A stretch of 64,000 nt of DNA from Acanthornis magna (Eukaryota > Chordata > Aves > Passeriformes > Acanthizidae), in assembly GCA_036785705.1 (NCBI GenBank), contig JAWUZG010000036.1, positions 15,123,501 through 15,187,500 of the forward strand, in the 5' to 3' direction. The stretch's first letter is position 1. Each line of letters begins with the position of its first letter. Positions 35,201-45,200 of the stretch are shown one piece after another. The position numbers were made by a program, and so were the translations under genes. Under the pieces are notes generated by a model that worked only from the letters and a program-made list of their open reading frames with translations, was not told the DNA's origin and made no database searches.

Positions 35201-37602
35201 AAGTTACTACTCTTGGTGTTAGTTCAAGGCCTTTACCCCTAACCATCTGTTCTTAGAGGTATCTAATTTTTAAGTTCAACAGGTATGGTGTGGTATAGGC
35301 CTCATGTATGCTGATCCTGTTTTAATTTGGTTAGTTGTCAGTTTATTCTCTACAATACTGTTTTTATTGTGGGCTTGTGTTTGTTAGATTTTTTTCTTAA
35401 TGTAATCTCTGGTAAAAGAAGAGCCTAATGTTATCTAAAACTACCTGTTGTTTGGGGAACTGAGTATAATTTTTCCAGTCAATTCCTGCCTGTCATCTAA
35501 TACAGCTGAATATATTTGCATTTTGCTGGTGCAGAATAATTCCTTCTCTTTCTTGCAAGGTTCCAAATGTATGAGGCTTGACTAATCTAAGTCCCCATTG
35601 GTTTGACATCCCTTTGCTTACTCTAACGTCCAATTTAATATGCTTTCTAAAATGTCATCTGTCATTGGTCTGTAGCAAACTCTATGAGACTAAAACCTGT
35701 TCCCAGCCTGTCAGTCACTGACTTGCTGGACCTCTTCAGGAATTATCTTTCAATCATGCTGTAAACAGAACTTTCACTAGAGCATCCTTTTATCAGCGGA
35801 ATTGGGACATGTACAACAACTAAGCCTTGGCAGGCAGGACAATTTTTTCCCCATTTTTCCTCATGATCTATATTTTGTGGGGACTGGAAATCTAAACTTG
35901 CTTTTTATCTGCAGGTTACTCTTTCGAATCAGCCCTGGTAGGTAGTAACTAAGATACTTGTTATAGGTTTGTTAGTAGACCATATGAAATGTGTTCAGCT
36001 CATGGATAATTGACAGGTGTTCATATGATGTGACTTTCTAACTGATGGCAATTAATTATTTTGGTAGAGGCATAGAGGACTGAAATGGCAGTTTCTCTTG
36101 TTTCTTAGGATGTGGAATAGTGGTGGGTTTACGCAGGGAAGTTTTACTTACGTTGTCCATATAGATCTGTGACATGCCTAACAGAGGTCTTAGGATAAAG
36201 CTGATCTTCTCAGGAACTGTATATGGCTATTCAAACTTTTCAAGATGTAAACTATCTGGAAAAACATAATAATAAAGACCATCCTTATCTAATGAATTAT
36301 TGAACCTATGAAGAAGGTGATGATCAGTTGAGGATGGAAAACTGCTGTGATTTCGATACTAATCAAAAGCACAGTCAGTCTTTCTTCAGATTTTTCTTAT
36401 TCCAAGCTTCTTCCAGGAAATGAAAACTTAAGTAGTAAAAACTTCAACTTCCCTATCCAACATCTAAGAATATACATTCTTGCTCCTTTCCAGGCTCCTG
36501 GTTATGGTGATGTAAGGCTTTCATTGGAGACAATACCAGATACTGTAAATTTGGAAGAACCTTTTGACATTACATGTAAAATAACAAATTGCAGGTAACA
36601 ATGTCATGTGATTCTTGTACTTTTTCCTGAGTGAGTGAGTTGTGGCTGGTTTTGTTTCATGTTTCAATACTTTCTCCTGAAATAACTTAAACCTGGTCTT
36701 TACTATAAGTTGTAGCAACACAAAAATACTTGAAACACAGAGATTTGAAAAAACAAACAACTACATCTAAAAACTTTCTATCATGATCTGTTAATGCTGT
36801 CTGAAATAGGAGATTGCCAATAATCTGTAGAGGTGTCTCTAGATCTGTCTGCAATATTATTTAAGATTGCGCCTCATACTTCAATCACAAATTGTCTTAG
36901 GGTTGTAAGAGTGGCATTTAAATGAAGCAATTCTAAATAGAAGTTGAGGCCAGGGACTAAAGTATAGATCTGGCCTGCAGCTACTTCTCATGGAAAGCTT
37001 GTAGTCCATCCAAAATGTAAGCACTGTTATGCTACCCAGTATTGCTAAACCCATGACAGGGTGCTCGTGTCAAAGAGAGCTCTCTGCAGCTGAATTACTG
37101 TGCATCACGATAAATATTACTTGCCGCCTTATAATTATTTATGAATCTTGATTAATAGTAACCTGAATAATAATCGAGCTTTTACATATCTGCAGTCTTT
37201 GAATGCTTAAAAAAGCCCACAGGTTTATTCTTGTTTTTCAATTCCCTCTAGCAGTGAAAGGACTATGGATCTGGTTTTAGAAATGTGCAATACTAATTCC
37301 ATCCACTGGTGTGGAGTTTCAGGAAGGCAACTTGGAAAGCTGCACCCAAGCTCATCCCTCCATCTTGCACTTACATTGTTGTCTTCAGTGCAGGGATTAC
37401 AGGTAAGTTATTAGCACACTTTTGTTGTAAAATAGCTGTTTTATAGTATTAACAGTTCTTTCTAACAACAACTCTTGTAAATATTTTCCCTTTCTAGAGT
37501 GTCTCTGGCCTAAGACTTACAGACACATTTTTGAAGAGAACATACGAGTATGATGATATTGCACAAGTCTGTGTAGTTTCTTCAGAAGTCAAGCAAAGCT
37601 GA
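14249..37602 (+). CDS. TRAPPC13: TRAPPC13, trafficking protein particle complex subunit 13
   Basis: TRAPPC13 is a subunit of the metazoan TRAPPIII complex, a Rab1 exchange factor acting in ER-Golgi traffic and autophagy. Coding exons are 14249-14294, 20791-20859, 21755-21854, 22492-22576, 23846-23973, 24106-24178, 27472-27516, 29922-29939, 32054-32187, 33330-33528, 36494-36594, 37252-37402 and 37498-37602. All have GT/AG borders, and the sum is 1254 nt, or 417 residues plus TGA. That is the human length as I recall it. Recognisable stretches include [10 protein letters not shown] at the start, [20 protein letters not shown] (exon 4), [13 protein letters not shown] (exon 6), [17 protein letters not shown] (exon 10) and [20 protein letters not shown] near the end. 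The start has a good Kozak context (gccATGg). The product is the DUF974/TRAPPC13 beta-sandwich family with no membrane segment. Exon 8 is an 18-nt microexon. SHLD3 sits in intron 1 on the same strand. Confidence 0.98.
14640..14912 (+). mobile_element. CR1 LINE 3' fragment
   Basis: The plus strand shows the CR1 3' region: ttaggttgtgcatttgg, then 'gggctgcccagggaggtggtgga' in shortened form, 'gtttaaggaaagtctgga' and a 'tgatcttagacgtcttttccaaccca' type end. A short duplication of 'tcttttccaaccca' near 14868-14895 precedes a degraded attgaatctgtggtt tail. It lies in TRAPPC13 intron 1, about 350 bp after exon 1. Confidence 0.85.
14913..16518. other. TRAPPC13 intron 1, part upstream of SHLD3
   Basis: AT-rich intron. 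I see no exon or repeat of known family after the CR1 copy at 14.64-14.91 kb. A pyrimidine-rich stretch ending in ctttag at 16513-16518 is a likely splice acceptor for the SHLD3 exon. Confidence 0.65.
16546..16572 (+). promoter_or_regulatory. uORF 1 upstream of SHLD3 (8 codons)
   Basis: ATG at 16546 with A at -3 and G at +4, followed by eight codons in all and TAA at 16570. It lies 78 bases upstream of the SHLD3 ATG and would be in the 5'UTR if the exon starts at the 16518 acceptor. Its short length would permit reinitiation. Confidence 0.5.
16574..16777 (+). promoter_or_regulatory. uORF 2 overlapping the SHLD3 start codon
   Basis: ATG at 16574 (A at -3, T at +4) opens a 67-codon frame that runs past the SHLD3 ATG at 16650 in a different frame and stops at 16777. 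The encoded peptide resembles nothing I know, so a role would be translational control, not a product. It matters only if the mRNA includes this leader. Confidence 0.45.
16650..17399 (+). CDS. SHLD3: SHLD3, shieldin complex subunit 3 (intact, single coding exon)
   Basis: SHLD3 is the shieldin subunit that links the complex to 53BP1-RIF1 marked double-strand breaks and binds REV7 (MAD2L2), which limits end resection and favours non-homologous joining. The 249-codon frame is uninterrupted, and human is about 250. The N-terminus MEVVLHYRP and RFAPWFP match the family. Residues about 46-58 ([13 protein letters not shown]) are the REV7-binding segment; the second of the two final prolines of the human motif is kept. 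A basic, serine-rich linker ([12 protein letters not shown], residues about 127-138) precedes the C-terminal part described as eIF4E-like (residues about 145-249), with [12 protein letters not shown] and [12 protein letters not shown] very well kept. The start has A at -3 and G at +4. The gene lies wholly inside TRAPPC13 intron 1 on the same strand. A leader exon is likely elsewhere; acceptor-like ctttag ends at 16518. Confidence 0.96.
   Translation: MEVVLHYRPHQRDLIKLQKFAEAAVKEFPIRQLPRFAPWFPNDLQRLPLKPKKQAPVISCEEVEELKQLSTSAEYVTGSPDCDCTKNLLEFHSSMKHGPALIQAQAVHIPINLDYQGEPPHSGKQKLKRSWSASLPSAKLKEKIRPLSQELQNNLERLKLHAFYRAKWTIEQSICNNQNLEDIWIKLNRLIKQNELPSCNATIQRSVGQIWIFCDILYCEYVRNILREQLSLTDKMDLFVHKYGIIFSL
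17418..17423 (+). terminator. Proximal poly(A) signal of SHLD3
   Basis: AATAAA begins 18 bases after the SHLD3 stop codon. Further AATAAA hexamers at 17672-17677 and 17711-17716 are alternative, more usually spaced signals. Which one is used cannot be read from the sequence. Confidence 0.5.
17717..20790. other. TRAPPC13 intron 1, part downstream of SHLD3
   Basis: About 3 kb of AT-rich intron. I see no exon, RNA gene or clear transposon. A G/T-rich simple stretch occurs near 20670-20705, just before the exon 2 acceptor at 20790. Confidence 0.65.
20958..21025 (+). repeat. Perfect 34-bp tandem duplication, each copy with an inverted repeat
   Basis: Two identical 34-bp units lie head to tail. 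Each contains atctgaaa, a 10-base spacer, then tttcagat, an 8-bp perfect inverted repeat. It lies about 100 bp after TRAPPC13 exon 2. Confidence 0.9.
21991..22088. repeat. Compound (TA)n / (TATG)n microsatellite
   Basis: Alternating tatatgcata, tatgtatata, catatatata and tgtatgtatg blocks over about 100 bp in TRAPPC13 intron 3. Confidence 0.85.
22815..23200 (-). mobile_element. CR1 LINE 3' fragment
   Basis: The low end reads acagaatcattatagagttgaggttggaaaagagc, the complement of a CR1 3' tail. The body continues through 'gatggtgactcaaccacttccc' and 'gaagtccctctcctgagccttt'. It is antisense to TRAPPC13, in intron 4, 240 bp after exon 4. Confidence 0.9.
23583..23712 (-). mobile_element. CR1 LINE 3' end fragment
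   Basis: It begins atcacagaatattctgag then ttggaagggacccacaagg, the same 3' end type as the copy at 7.82 kb. It is about 130 bp, antisense to TRAPPC13, in intron 4 ahead of exon 5. Confidence 0.85.
24950..25165 (+). mobile_element. CR1 LINE 3' fragment
   Basis: It reads ggaggcttaggttgaatattaggagaagg, then gctccccagggcagtggtca, then gatccttgtgggtgtcttcccactcaggatattctatgattctg. This is a CR1 3' region ending in the canonical ATTCTATGATTCT motif, in the same direction as TRAPPC13. Confidence 0.92.
29922..29939 (+). CDS. TRAPPC13: TRAPPC13 exon 8, 18-nt microexon (SDLSSV)
   Basis: Between a tttcccattag acceptor and a gtaatt donor lie 18 bases reading SDLSSV in phase 0. The neighbours are phase 0 on both sides (…FYNAE | SDLSSV | TDEVFL…), so the exon can be skipped without a frame change. 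The same six residues occur in the human protein as I recall it, which is the main reason to call so short an exon. Confidence 0.9.
31113..31190 (-). mobile_element. CR1 LINE 3' end scrap
   Basis: 'tagaatagactatttcagttggaagggacctcc' followed by 'aagaatcatttagttcaa' is a short, diverged CR1 3' end in antisense to TRAPPC13. Confidence 0.7.
32188..37497. other. TRAPPC13 introns 9-12
   Basis: Introns at 32188-33329, 33529-36493, 36595-37251 and 37403-37497. A 12-base C run lies at 34471-34482 and a G/T-rich then T-rich low-complexity tract at 34910-34970. Nothing else is recognisable. Confidence 0.7.
34910..34970 (+). repeat. Low-complexity G/T then poly(T) tract
   Basis: Runs of ggttttggttgggttttttt type pass into about 19 T. 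It resembles the complement of the A/C tract at 9.84 kb and similar tracts at 20.68, 28.58 and 45.66 kb. Confidence 0.85.
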
Positions 37603-37809
37603 ACAAAAAAAATACTGTAGTTTTGCTTGGCTTGTTTTATTTTTGACCAACTTCTTGATGTTTTTGCAGTCCAATTGTATTAAGATGAGTACAAACAAAA
37701 CCAAATCCGTATATAGCTGTAAATGTAATAATGATTATTTAATTTCTCTGAGCATTTCTTGAATGTTTTAAAATATTTTAAAACATGCATATGCATTTTA
37801 TCTACTAAA

Positions 37810-37815
37810 AATAAA
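37810..37815 (+). terminator. TRAPPC13 poly(A) signal
   Basis: AATAAA about 208 bases after the TRAPPC13 stop codon, followed by AT-rich then T/G-containing sequence. It is the first canonical hexamer after the stop. Confidence 0.75.
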
Positions 37816-37839
37816 ACCTTTGAAAAAACTGTAGTTCTA

Positions 37840-38950
37840 GCAAATTATATTGCATTTACGTCATCTCAGGACAGGGGGATGAGATTGATAAGAAGTAGTA
37901 ACATTTTGTACTTACTTTTCTTATTTTAATTTTTTTTAAGTATTTAACCCCTTTAAAATCATGATTCTGACAAAACTGCTTCAGTCTGAAGAAACTGATG
38001 TTTTACAGAGGAGTTCCTGGAATCCATATCCCTAAAAGAAATCATTTGGGGTACCTGGTATGGCAGTGTATGGTACATGCATAGCCATAGGAAATAGAGC
38101 CCAATAAAGGTATGAGATGAAAGACTACAGCTGGCACTGTTGAGGCACTAGGAGCTAGGAAGTGCAGTATAAGCCAAAGACCGTGTTTGTTGTGGCTCAG
38201 TCTTTGAAAAGGAAGCAATACAGCAAGTCTGTCCCAATTATCTACAGTCATGAGCGGAGTTGTATGTCCCTGCAATACAGGGCATGTTATTTTCCAACTA
38301 GTAGGGAAGTGAAAACTAAAATAGCAAAACTTAGGTAGCTTTTTTATTGTTAAAAAAAGGTGGTGCCAATTATTCTTCCCATCCCAGAGACATTTAAATA
38401 GATTTTTAAGAAGGAAAAACCCCTTGCATTGCTGCCTCTAGATCAAATTCTATAAAGCATATATAGAAGTAAGTTTAGGACCTGGTCAAGCACTAAAATG
38501 TGCTTTTCCCTAGTTTTGTTTTGACAAAAACTGGTAGTATTTTTGGCTGAAATATCTGTGGTCACCCAGAGGTAGCTATTTAGTAGATAAAATGGTGACT
38601 GTCTCTCCTGGTTTAACATTAGGTAAACTAGTGTTAAAGATTCTAAGCAGCAGCTCGTGTTTCTCAGCTACATGTAAGAACTTAGCAACCTTAGTTTTCA
38701 CAGTATTTTACGTAAGGTTTTCCGTGTATAAAATCTTAAAGTGTAAAATTCAATGTTAAAATATTCTATAAATTTAGGACCACTTTTCTACATTGAGGGA
38801 CTAAGTCCATACAGGAAACAGTAAATTAGAAATGTGTCCTGCCTATGTGATAAAATCCAACCAACAGGTATTTTAAAGAATGCAATTTACCTGTTACTTG
38901 AGATACATAAAAAATGAAACCAGAAAACCACAATTCTAGAGACAAAAAAG
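37840..38950. other. Spacer between convergent TRAPPC13 and SGTB 3' ends
   Basis: About 1.1 kb of AT-rich sequence between the last TRAPPC13 poly(A) signal and the distal SGTB one. I see no gene, transposon or RNA. Confidence 0.6.
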
Positions 38951-38958
38951 TATATAAC

Positions 38959-38964
38959 TTTATT
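38959..38964 (-). terminator. Candidate distal SGTB poly(A) signal
   Basis: The minus strand reads AATAAA here (plus tttatt), about 3.3 kb after the SGTB stop. Nearer minus-strand hexamers exist, for example at 42123-42128, so a short 3'UTR form is also possible. The long form fits my memory that mammalian SGTB mRNA has a multi-kb 3'UTR. Confidence 0.4.
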
Positions 38965-41900
38965 TATAATATATCTTCAAGTTAAACGACACAAATTGAA
39001 GGAGATGTAACCACATGGCAATAAGAGGTAGGAGAGATACAGAAATAGTAGACAAGTTGCATTATGCCAGTATGACTTTTGTAGCCATGAAACAGTCTAC
39101 TTAAAGTTGCAGAGCTAGTTCTATCTCAGTATGCATGAGTAATTTGACTTTGCACTTGTTACAAAACCAAGGGTGCAACTGAAACAATTTCTAAGCAGAA
39201 TATTTCATAAGGTGTCTTTATGATCAGACACAGTTAGAAGAATGTACTCCCATGCAAGCAAGTTACAGGAGTTTACAATTGATTGCAAAATATTTTCTTC
39301 TCTAACGAATTATTTTACTTATACACTGATGGAACAGTAATGATACCAAACCAATTATGTGTAAATGCATATTTGCTCAGTTGAATGATAAACTGCAATT
39401 GACCTTAAATTAAAGCAGTATTTACAGGGATGGTGGTTTACCACTTCATCTAGCAGGATGAAAAATTTCAGCGCAAGATACAGTGCAATTACTACACAGG
39501 AAAAGATTCCTTCCACACCCTGTGATTAAGACATGTTGCATGACTGAAACAATCTAGGCAATTCAAGGAAAAGCAGACTTTAGCATAAATGATCTCTCTG
39601 TTCCTGGTTTCAATGGAAAAGAATGTAATGACAGCTCCTGTTACTGTTTTCACTGTTTTTTGTTTAGGCTATAAAGCCCTTTCTGTTAATCACAAGAAAC
39701 AGAGAATGTTTACTAGTAAAGTATTGTGCCAGTCAGTTGTAGTACATTCCTGAAGGCTTAGCTAATGCTGTGAACATTTTAATATATACTCTGTATTATC
39801 TGAAGTAAAACCTAAACACAATATTGTAGCATGTGAAATGAAAGTTACAACTCTTGAAATAATCTTCATAGAGTAGTTTTCCGATAACTAACTAATGCTT
39901 CATTCCATTTAACATTGGGGATTGTTCTCCCATAAATCCAGTAAGCTATAGAGCTTGTACTCAAAAGTACAACTTCTACCACCTTCTTTGGACATTAGCA
40001 TATTTTGTAGTTCTTAAGGAACTCATGAAATTCTTGACACACTGTCTTACAGCAGAAAAGTAACTGACTGCATGAGGATTCCTGTTGCAAATTAAGAATA
40101 AATTGAGTTTGTAGAGATATACTGGCAGAGCTGTCCAGACCACCGTGGATTTTTTGGTTCCCTCTACCTAAGAGAAACACACTTTGAGCAGTTGTAGATA
40201 CGAAAGGGAGAATTAAGAGGAACTGTGAAGTTTAACAGGATACATACTAGGTGCAACACTCCTGACACAACACACTATTCCAAGTAATACCTGTATACTT
40301 TTTGTAGCCCACTCCCAGCCTCCCTAGGTCTTTCTTCTAAATGGTATCCAGTCCTACTCAATGTATCTGAACTAAAGTAACAGTTTCCTTGAATGGATTA
40401 GATTCAAGATCTGAGCTACCTCTGGAAAAGAGATCTCTTCAAGGATTCTCTTTCTTGTCATCAGGTGTTGTCAGAAGCTGTTACTTGAAAATGTATTTAA
40501 CGTAACACTTAAGTATCCCTACAGCCTCAAAGAGAGCAGCTACACCAACTTAAAGAGAGAATTTTTAAAAGCATTTTAATGCTGTACATAGGCCAACTCT
40601 ATTAAATAAAGTATGAAATGTGTTAAAATTGTTTAAGTTGATCTATTAAGCTTTACCTCTTTATTCAACAAATGGTAATATGGACTTCCTAGTTTTGTGG
40701 TTTTCCAATTCCTTTCATTTCCCCTTGGATCCAACTGCATTTTTCTTTCTGGTTTAGTAGGGTAAGAGTCATACCATAGATGCACAACTATAATTTGTTG
40801 GAATCAATTACACTACTTAGCCCCAAATTATGCATTTGCTTCTGCTTGGAGGAATTCTTTTATGAGCACAGTGTCTCTGTGATATAAAGTCCAAGGTTCA
40901 GGAGTTCCTGTGTATTTCTCCATTTGGGAGTTTATTTTTACTCCTCCACATCCCTCCTCACTTACTGGCCATGAGAGATCACTTTGTCTTGGAAATCAAA
41001 GCAGGCTCCTTAAGTTAGTTTAGATTCACAAAGAGGAAAGTTTGTTGAGAACCTCCCTGGGCTAAGAACAAGTGTACTTTGTATCAGAAAGCAGTGTGAA
41101 CAGTAAGCAGAGTTTAAAAATGTTAACATACTAGAGGTACAGAAGAGCAGCAGTTTTGAAAGGCTAATATTAACTGAGCAAGAAACAAATACTGTAGAGT
41201 GGAAAATCTTTAACTTGACTATATAACCATCATTTTAGATAGATACGTGTAATTAAACTTTAAAAAAAATCCCCAATTGTTTAAGCCAGTGATTTATCAC
41301 ACAAGAATAGAAAAAGAATCCTTCTAAGGCAGTTCTTTTTTTAAATTTTCAGTACTAGTTATTTGTACAGTCACAGGCTCAGTTTTAGCTTATTACAGTT
41401 AAGAATTTAAAGTTTATACTAAATACCGCATAGATACGGAATGTAATACAGCTTGCCATGCCTAGGAACATAGTGCCATAATTCTGACCTCCAGGGCTAC
41501 CATCATGATGTGAGGGTATACATGGCAGTAGAAAAGCCTAAAACTTCTTTCTCTTTCCTTTCCCAAGCTAAGTTCCATTTTGATTTCTGTCCATTATCCT
41601 ACACAGAATTACTGTCTTCTCTTCCTCTACAGTTTGTGGTACTCCTTCATATGCAATCATCTCCCTCTCTCCTGGCCAATGAAATTGAAAAATAGTTCCT
41701 GTTACTCGTGAAGGCCCCTCCATAGGCTTAAAGAAACAGACTTCTCAAGCATGAGTTTTAAGTACACACCGTACTCTAACACTACTTAATGCTCATTATA
41801 AGAGGGCACATGAGATGGGCCTATTGTTTCAATATTTCAGTATTTCAATACTATTTCAGGGAGTATAGCCATCATGATTCTCACCATATGAGTAACATGT

Positions 41901-42260
41901 CTTTTACACTAGCATTTTAGAATTAGCTGTTAGGCAAGATCAGTGCACTACAAAACTCCTCCCCATTCAGTAGTAGCCCCGGAGGTCAATCTAGTGCACA
42001 TACTGAAATGACTTGGACCTGGGGATTTTAATAAACCACCTATTCAGTGTATTAATTTTTAGAGGAGTAACTATACATAAACGCTATGTTCCAAGTTATG
42101 TGCAAGAGATCTGTTTACCAGATTTATTCTTGTTTGCAAACACACACAAAGAATTTTCTGTCTTCTATTCAAGCAGAAGAGTTACAATGGTGCTTTTGCT
42201 ACTAACTATGGTATGCATTTTGGGGTTATATATCATTCCAATTCATATGACTCCGTGAAG
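38965..42260 (-). other. SGTB: Probable SGTB 3' untranslated region
   Basis: Contiguous sequence downstream of the SGTB stop with no repeat family, no splice-like exons and no opposing gene. It is AT-rich with many ATTTA-type pentamers. The absence of transposons over 3.3 kb fits a constrained UTR but does not prove it. Confidence 0.5.
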
Positions 42261-45200
42261 TCAGGAATGTTCTTCAGTGCTGCCACTCAAATATCTGCTC
42301 CGGATATGATTTCTCAGTTGCTCTATGAGCTCAGGATTCTGCTGCTGTATCTGCTGTGCAAACTGCTGCCCCCTGTGTTGAACAGTTTTAAGTGAAATCA
42401 GCAAGTGAAGGCAGCATTTTAAAGAAAACACAATATCCCAATACAGCCAAAAGGCGCGTTACATCTTAATAAAAATTAAGATTAAAGGTATCTTGATTTC
42501 CAGTCTTAAGGTGCTTGTAGTATTATGACTTTACCTGGTTAAAGTGTCTCCAAACAGGATTATCATAATGAATTTATTTTCATTTTTTAGTACTATTACT
42601 TCTACTTAATATCATAGAGGAGAAAAGTATTACCTTACAAAATATATTACCTTTTATGGTAAAATAACACATCTGCTACAGTGATTTATTCCCTTCTTTT
42701 TGAGAGATACACTCTAATTGTTTAAAGTAACTACTCTTAGAGTTGATGTGCAACCTTAACTGTTCCAGAAATACAGTGTGCAGCTGCCAACTTGTACTTG
42801 TGAACAAGATGTCTTTAGTAGAAAGGAAGAATACTATCACATCTTTATATCTTGCATGATTGAAGTAATAACAGATCCATCTCTGTAATAGCTGTAGCTT
42901 AAGAGTTAATAGGTGAGACCAATTCCATGTAAAAGATAAGTGTAACACTTGTTTACTAATAAAAAACAAATAAGTAAAAAATCACAATTCACAAAAAGCC
43001 TGGTCTGGCTACTCTGTAACTTCTATAGTTTGTCCAAGTAGCAAACTATCAAGACTCCTTCAAACCACAGTTTTGAAGGAAACCTTCTGGTTGAAGGAAA
43101 GCCATGTTTTCATAGATGTCTGTGTAGTACACATTTTTTGTGAAAATAGCCCTAGATTTTTGCAGTGATACATTTCTGTCTGTGATGTAAATTATAAATT
43201 ACTTTTGCCCTGAAGGGGTGGAACTTAAAAACAGTTTGAAATTGGCTAGAATGCTGAAATAAAGTAAAATTGTACACCCTTTAAGAGATATTGGCATATA
43301 AGCAAATGGCATGTTTTTGTGCAGACCCTTCCAGATGGTTTTTATCATCATTATACTATAAAAGCCTTGTGTCCTGGTTTTTGTAAGGGTATTCGTCATT
43401 ATACTGAGTTCCCTGAAACATTCCTTGTCTAAATGGAGGGATGCCAGAGCAGAAATTGGTTTGACCTGTGCTAAGTAAATCTGTAGCTTTCCTAACTAGT
43501 ATCTGAGATATCAGGTAGTAAATTCATCCACACTATTTGAAAGCACATGTAGGAGTACTTAAAAGATTTAAAGGAACGTTTTTAGTAAGTGGCATTAGAA
43601 AATAACAATGTTGAGAACCAGAAAGTGAAGCTGAGCACACAGCAGTTCAGTCATTGCAATTGATGGAACTGTATGGGGCAAACAAACAAGCTCCTGGAAA
43701 ATAAGTCTTCAGGTTTTCAGTTTTAATAACAAACAGTGGGAATGGGCCACAGTATAATTTGTATGACATTATGCCCCTTTTAAATAGATGTTGGACAATT
43801 ACCCTACTACAAATGTGACAGTTAAAACTATGCAGTTCTTACTTACGCATGGATCAGGCTGGACAAATCCGACAGGCCACCAACCCCAGCAGCAGGGCCA
43901 CCAATGGCATTTGACATCATCCCTGACATCCTGGAACAGTTAGCACAGTGGTAGTATTGGGGTGTGCAGGGACCTTTACTGTAAGCAATAAACCCCAGTT
44001 CTTTTTTGAATTGCTGAGAGGAACTACGTTGCAAGGAGAACAAACTACGGTAGTTTTAGTTACAGTAAGCAAAAATAAAATTACATTTTCAGTAATATAT
44101 ATCTGTATTTCAAAAATATAGCTATAAGTACTATACATCTTCTATTAATTCAAACATCTAGAGGTGTGCATTTTAATGGTACCCCAATTTAATACTTACA
44201 GTTGTTGAACTTGAGGATTTTGCATTAAGCTTGCTGCCTAGAATAGACAACATACAGCTGAAATTATGAGACATTTATTGCTTGGGTATCACTGAGAAAA
44301 ACATGGGGTAAAAATCCACATGCTGTATTCTATGTTTTATTACAAAATTAAGTGTACGTGCACAGCAAAAAGAATCACTACAGCAATGTATTTCATGGAA
44401 ATGAAGCTGAGATAATTTGTTAAATGTTAAAAAACAGTGCTTACAGATTCAGGCATGAAAAATATGACAAGAAGTCATTAAACATAAACAAGCCCAGTAC
44501 CAGAAAACTAAACAAACAAACAAAACACTGAAGAATTGCAACCACAAATGTTTTCTACTGGACTTTTTGGAGAAAAGTCTGCATTTTGTTGCTTCCTAGC
44601 CTGGATAAATTAGTTTTACGACTATGATTAGTACCAGGCATTAACAATTAAGATTATGGCAACAAAATATTTCAGAGTAAACTGGAGTGTGGACTTACTT
44701 TGTAGCATGGTTTTGTGCTAACATATTTCTTCTGTGGTAACTGCATCTCTTCTTATTTTGTAGTAAGCATGAGGCTATTTAAATTTCTCATTCATAAGAT
44801 ACCTCTAAAATTATATTGCATTTAGCATAGTGTAAGGGTGTCTGTGGACTGATACTATAGAAAAAACCATGTGATATTTCAGCATTAGTAATATAATTTG
44901 TACAGAAATCAGTATCTGTATGAACACACCACCAGTAGACACAACACAGTATGTGCTTCTTAACTCTCTTATTAAAGGTACTACAAAAATGAGATATATC
45001 CAATATTCCTTTTATCGATCAATATATTGCCATATGTAGATAAGTCAAAAGTAAATCAACTTCTTTCTCTAGTGAATAGTTGGATATAAAATGTCACATG
45101 CAGGTCAATTCTGTGCTTAATACAGGTTTCTGGTTTCGTTTCTTCCATTAGTAATAAGCCTGATCTAGTTTAGGGGCCCAAAATGTAGGCTATGAGCAAT

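Noticed and set aside
42676..42969. 97-codon minus-strand frame in an SGTB intron
   Set aside because: No similarity to any family I know, no splice continuity with SGTB exons; a chance frame.
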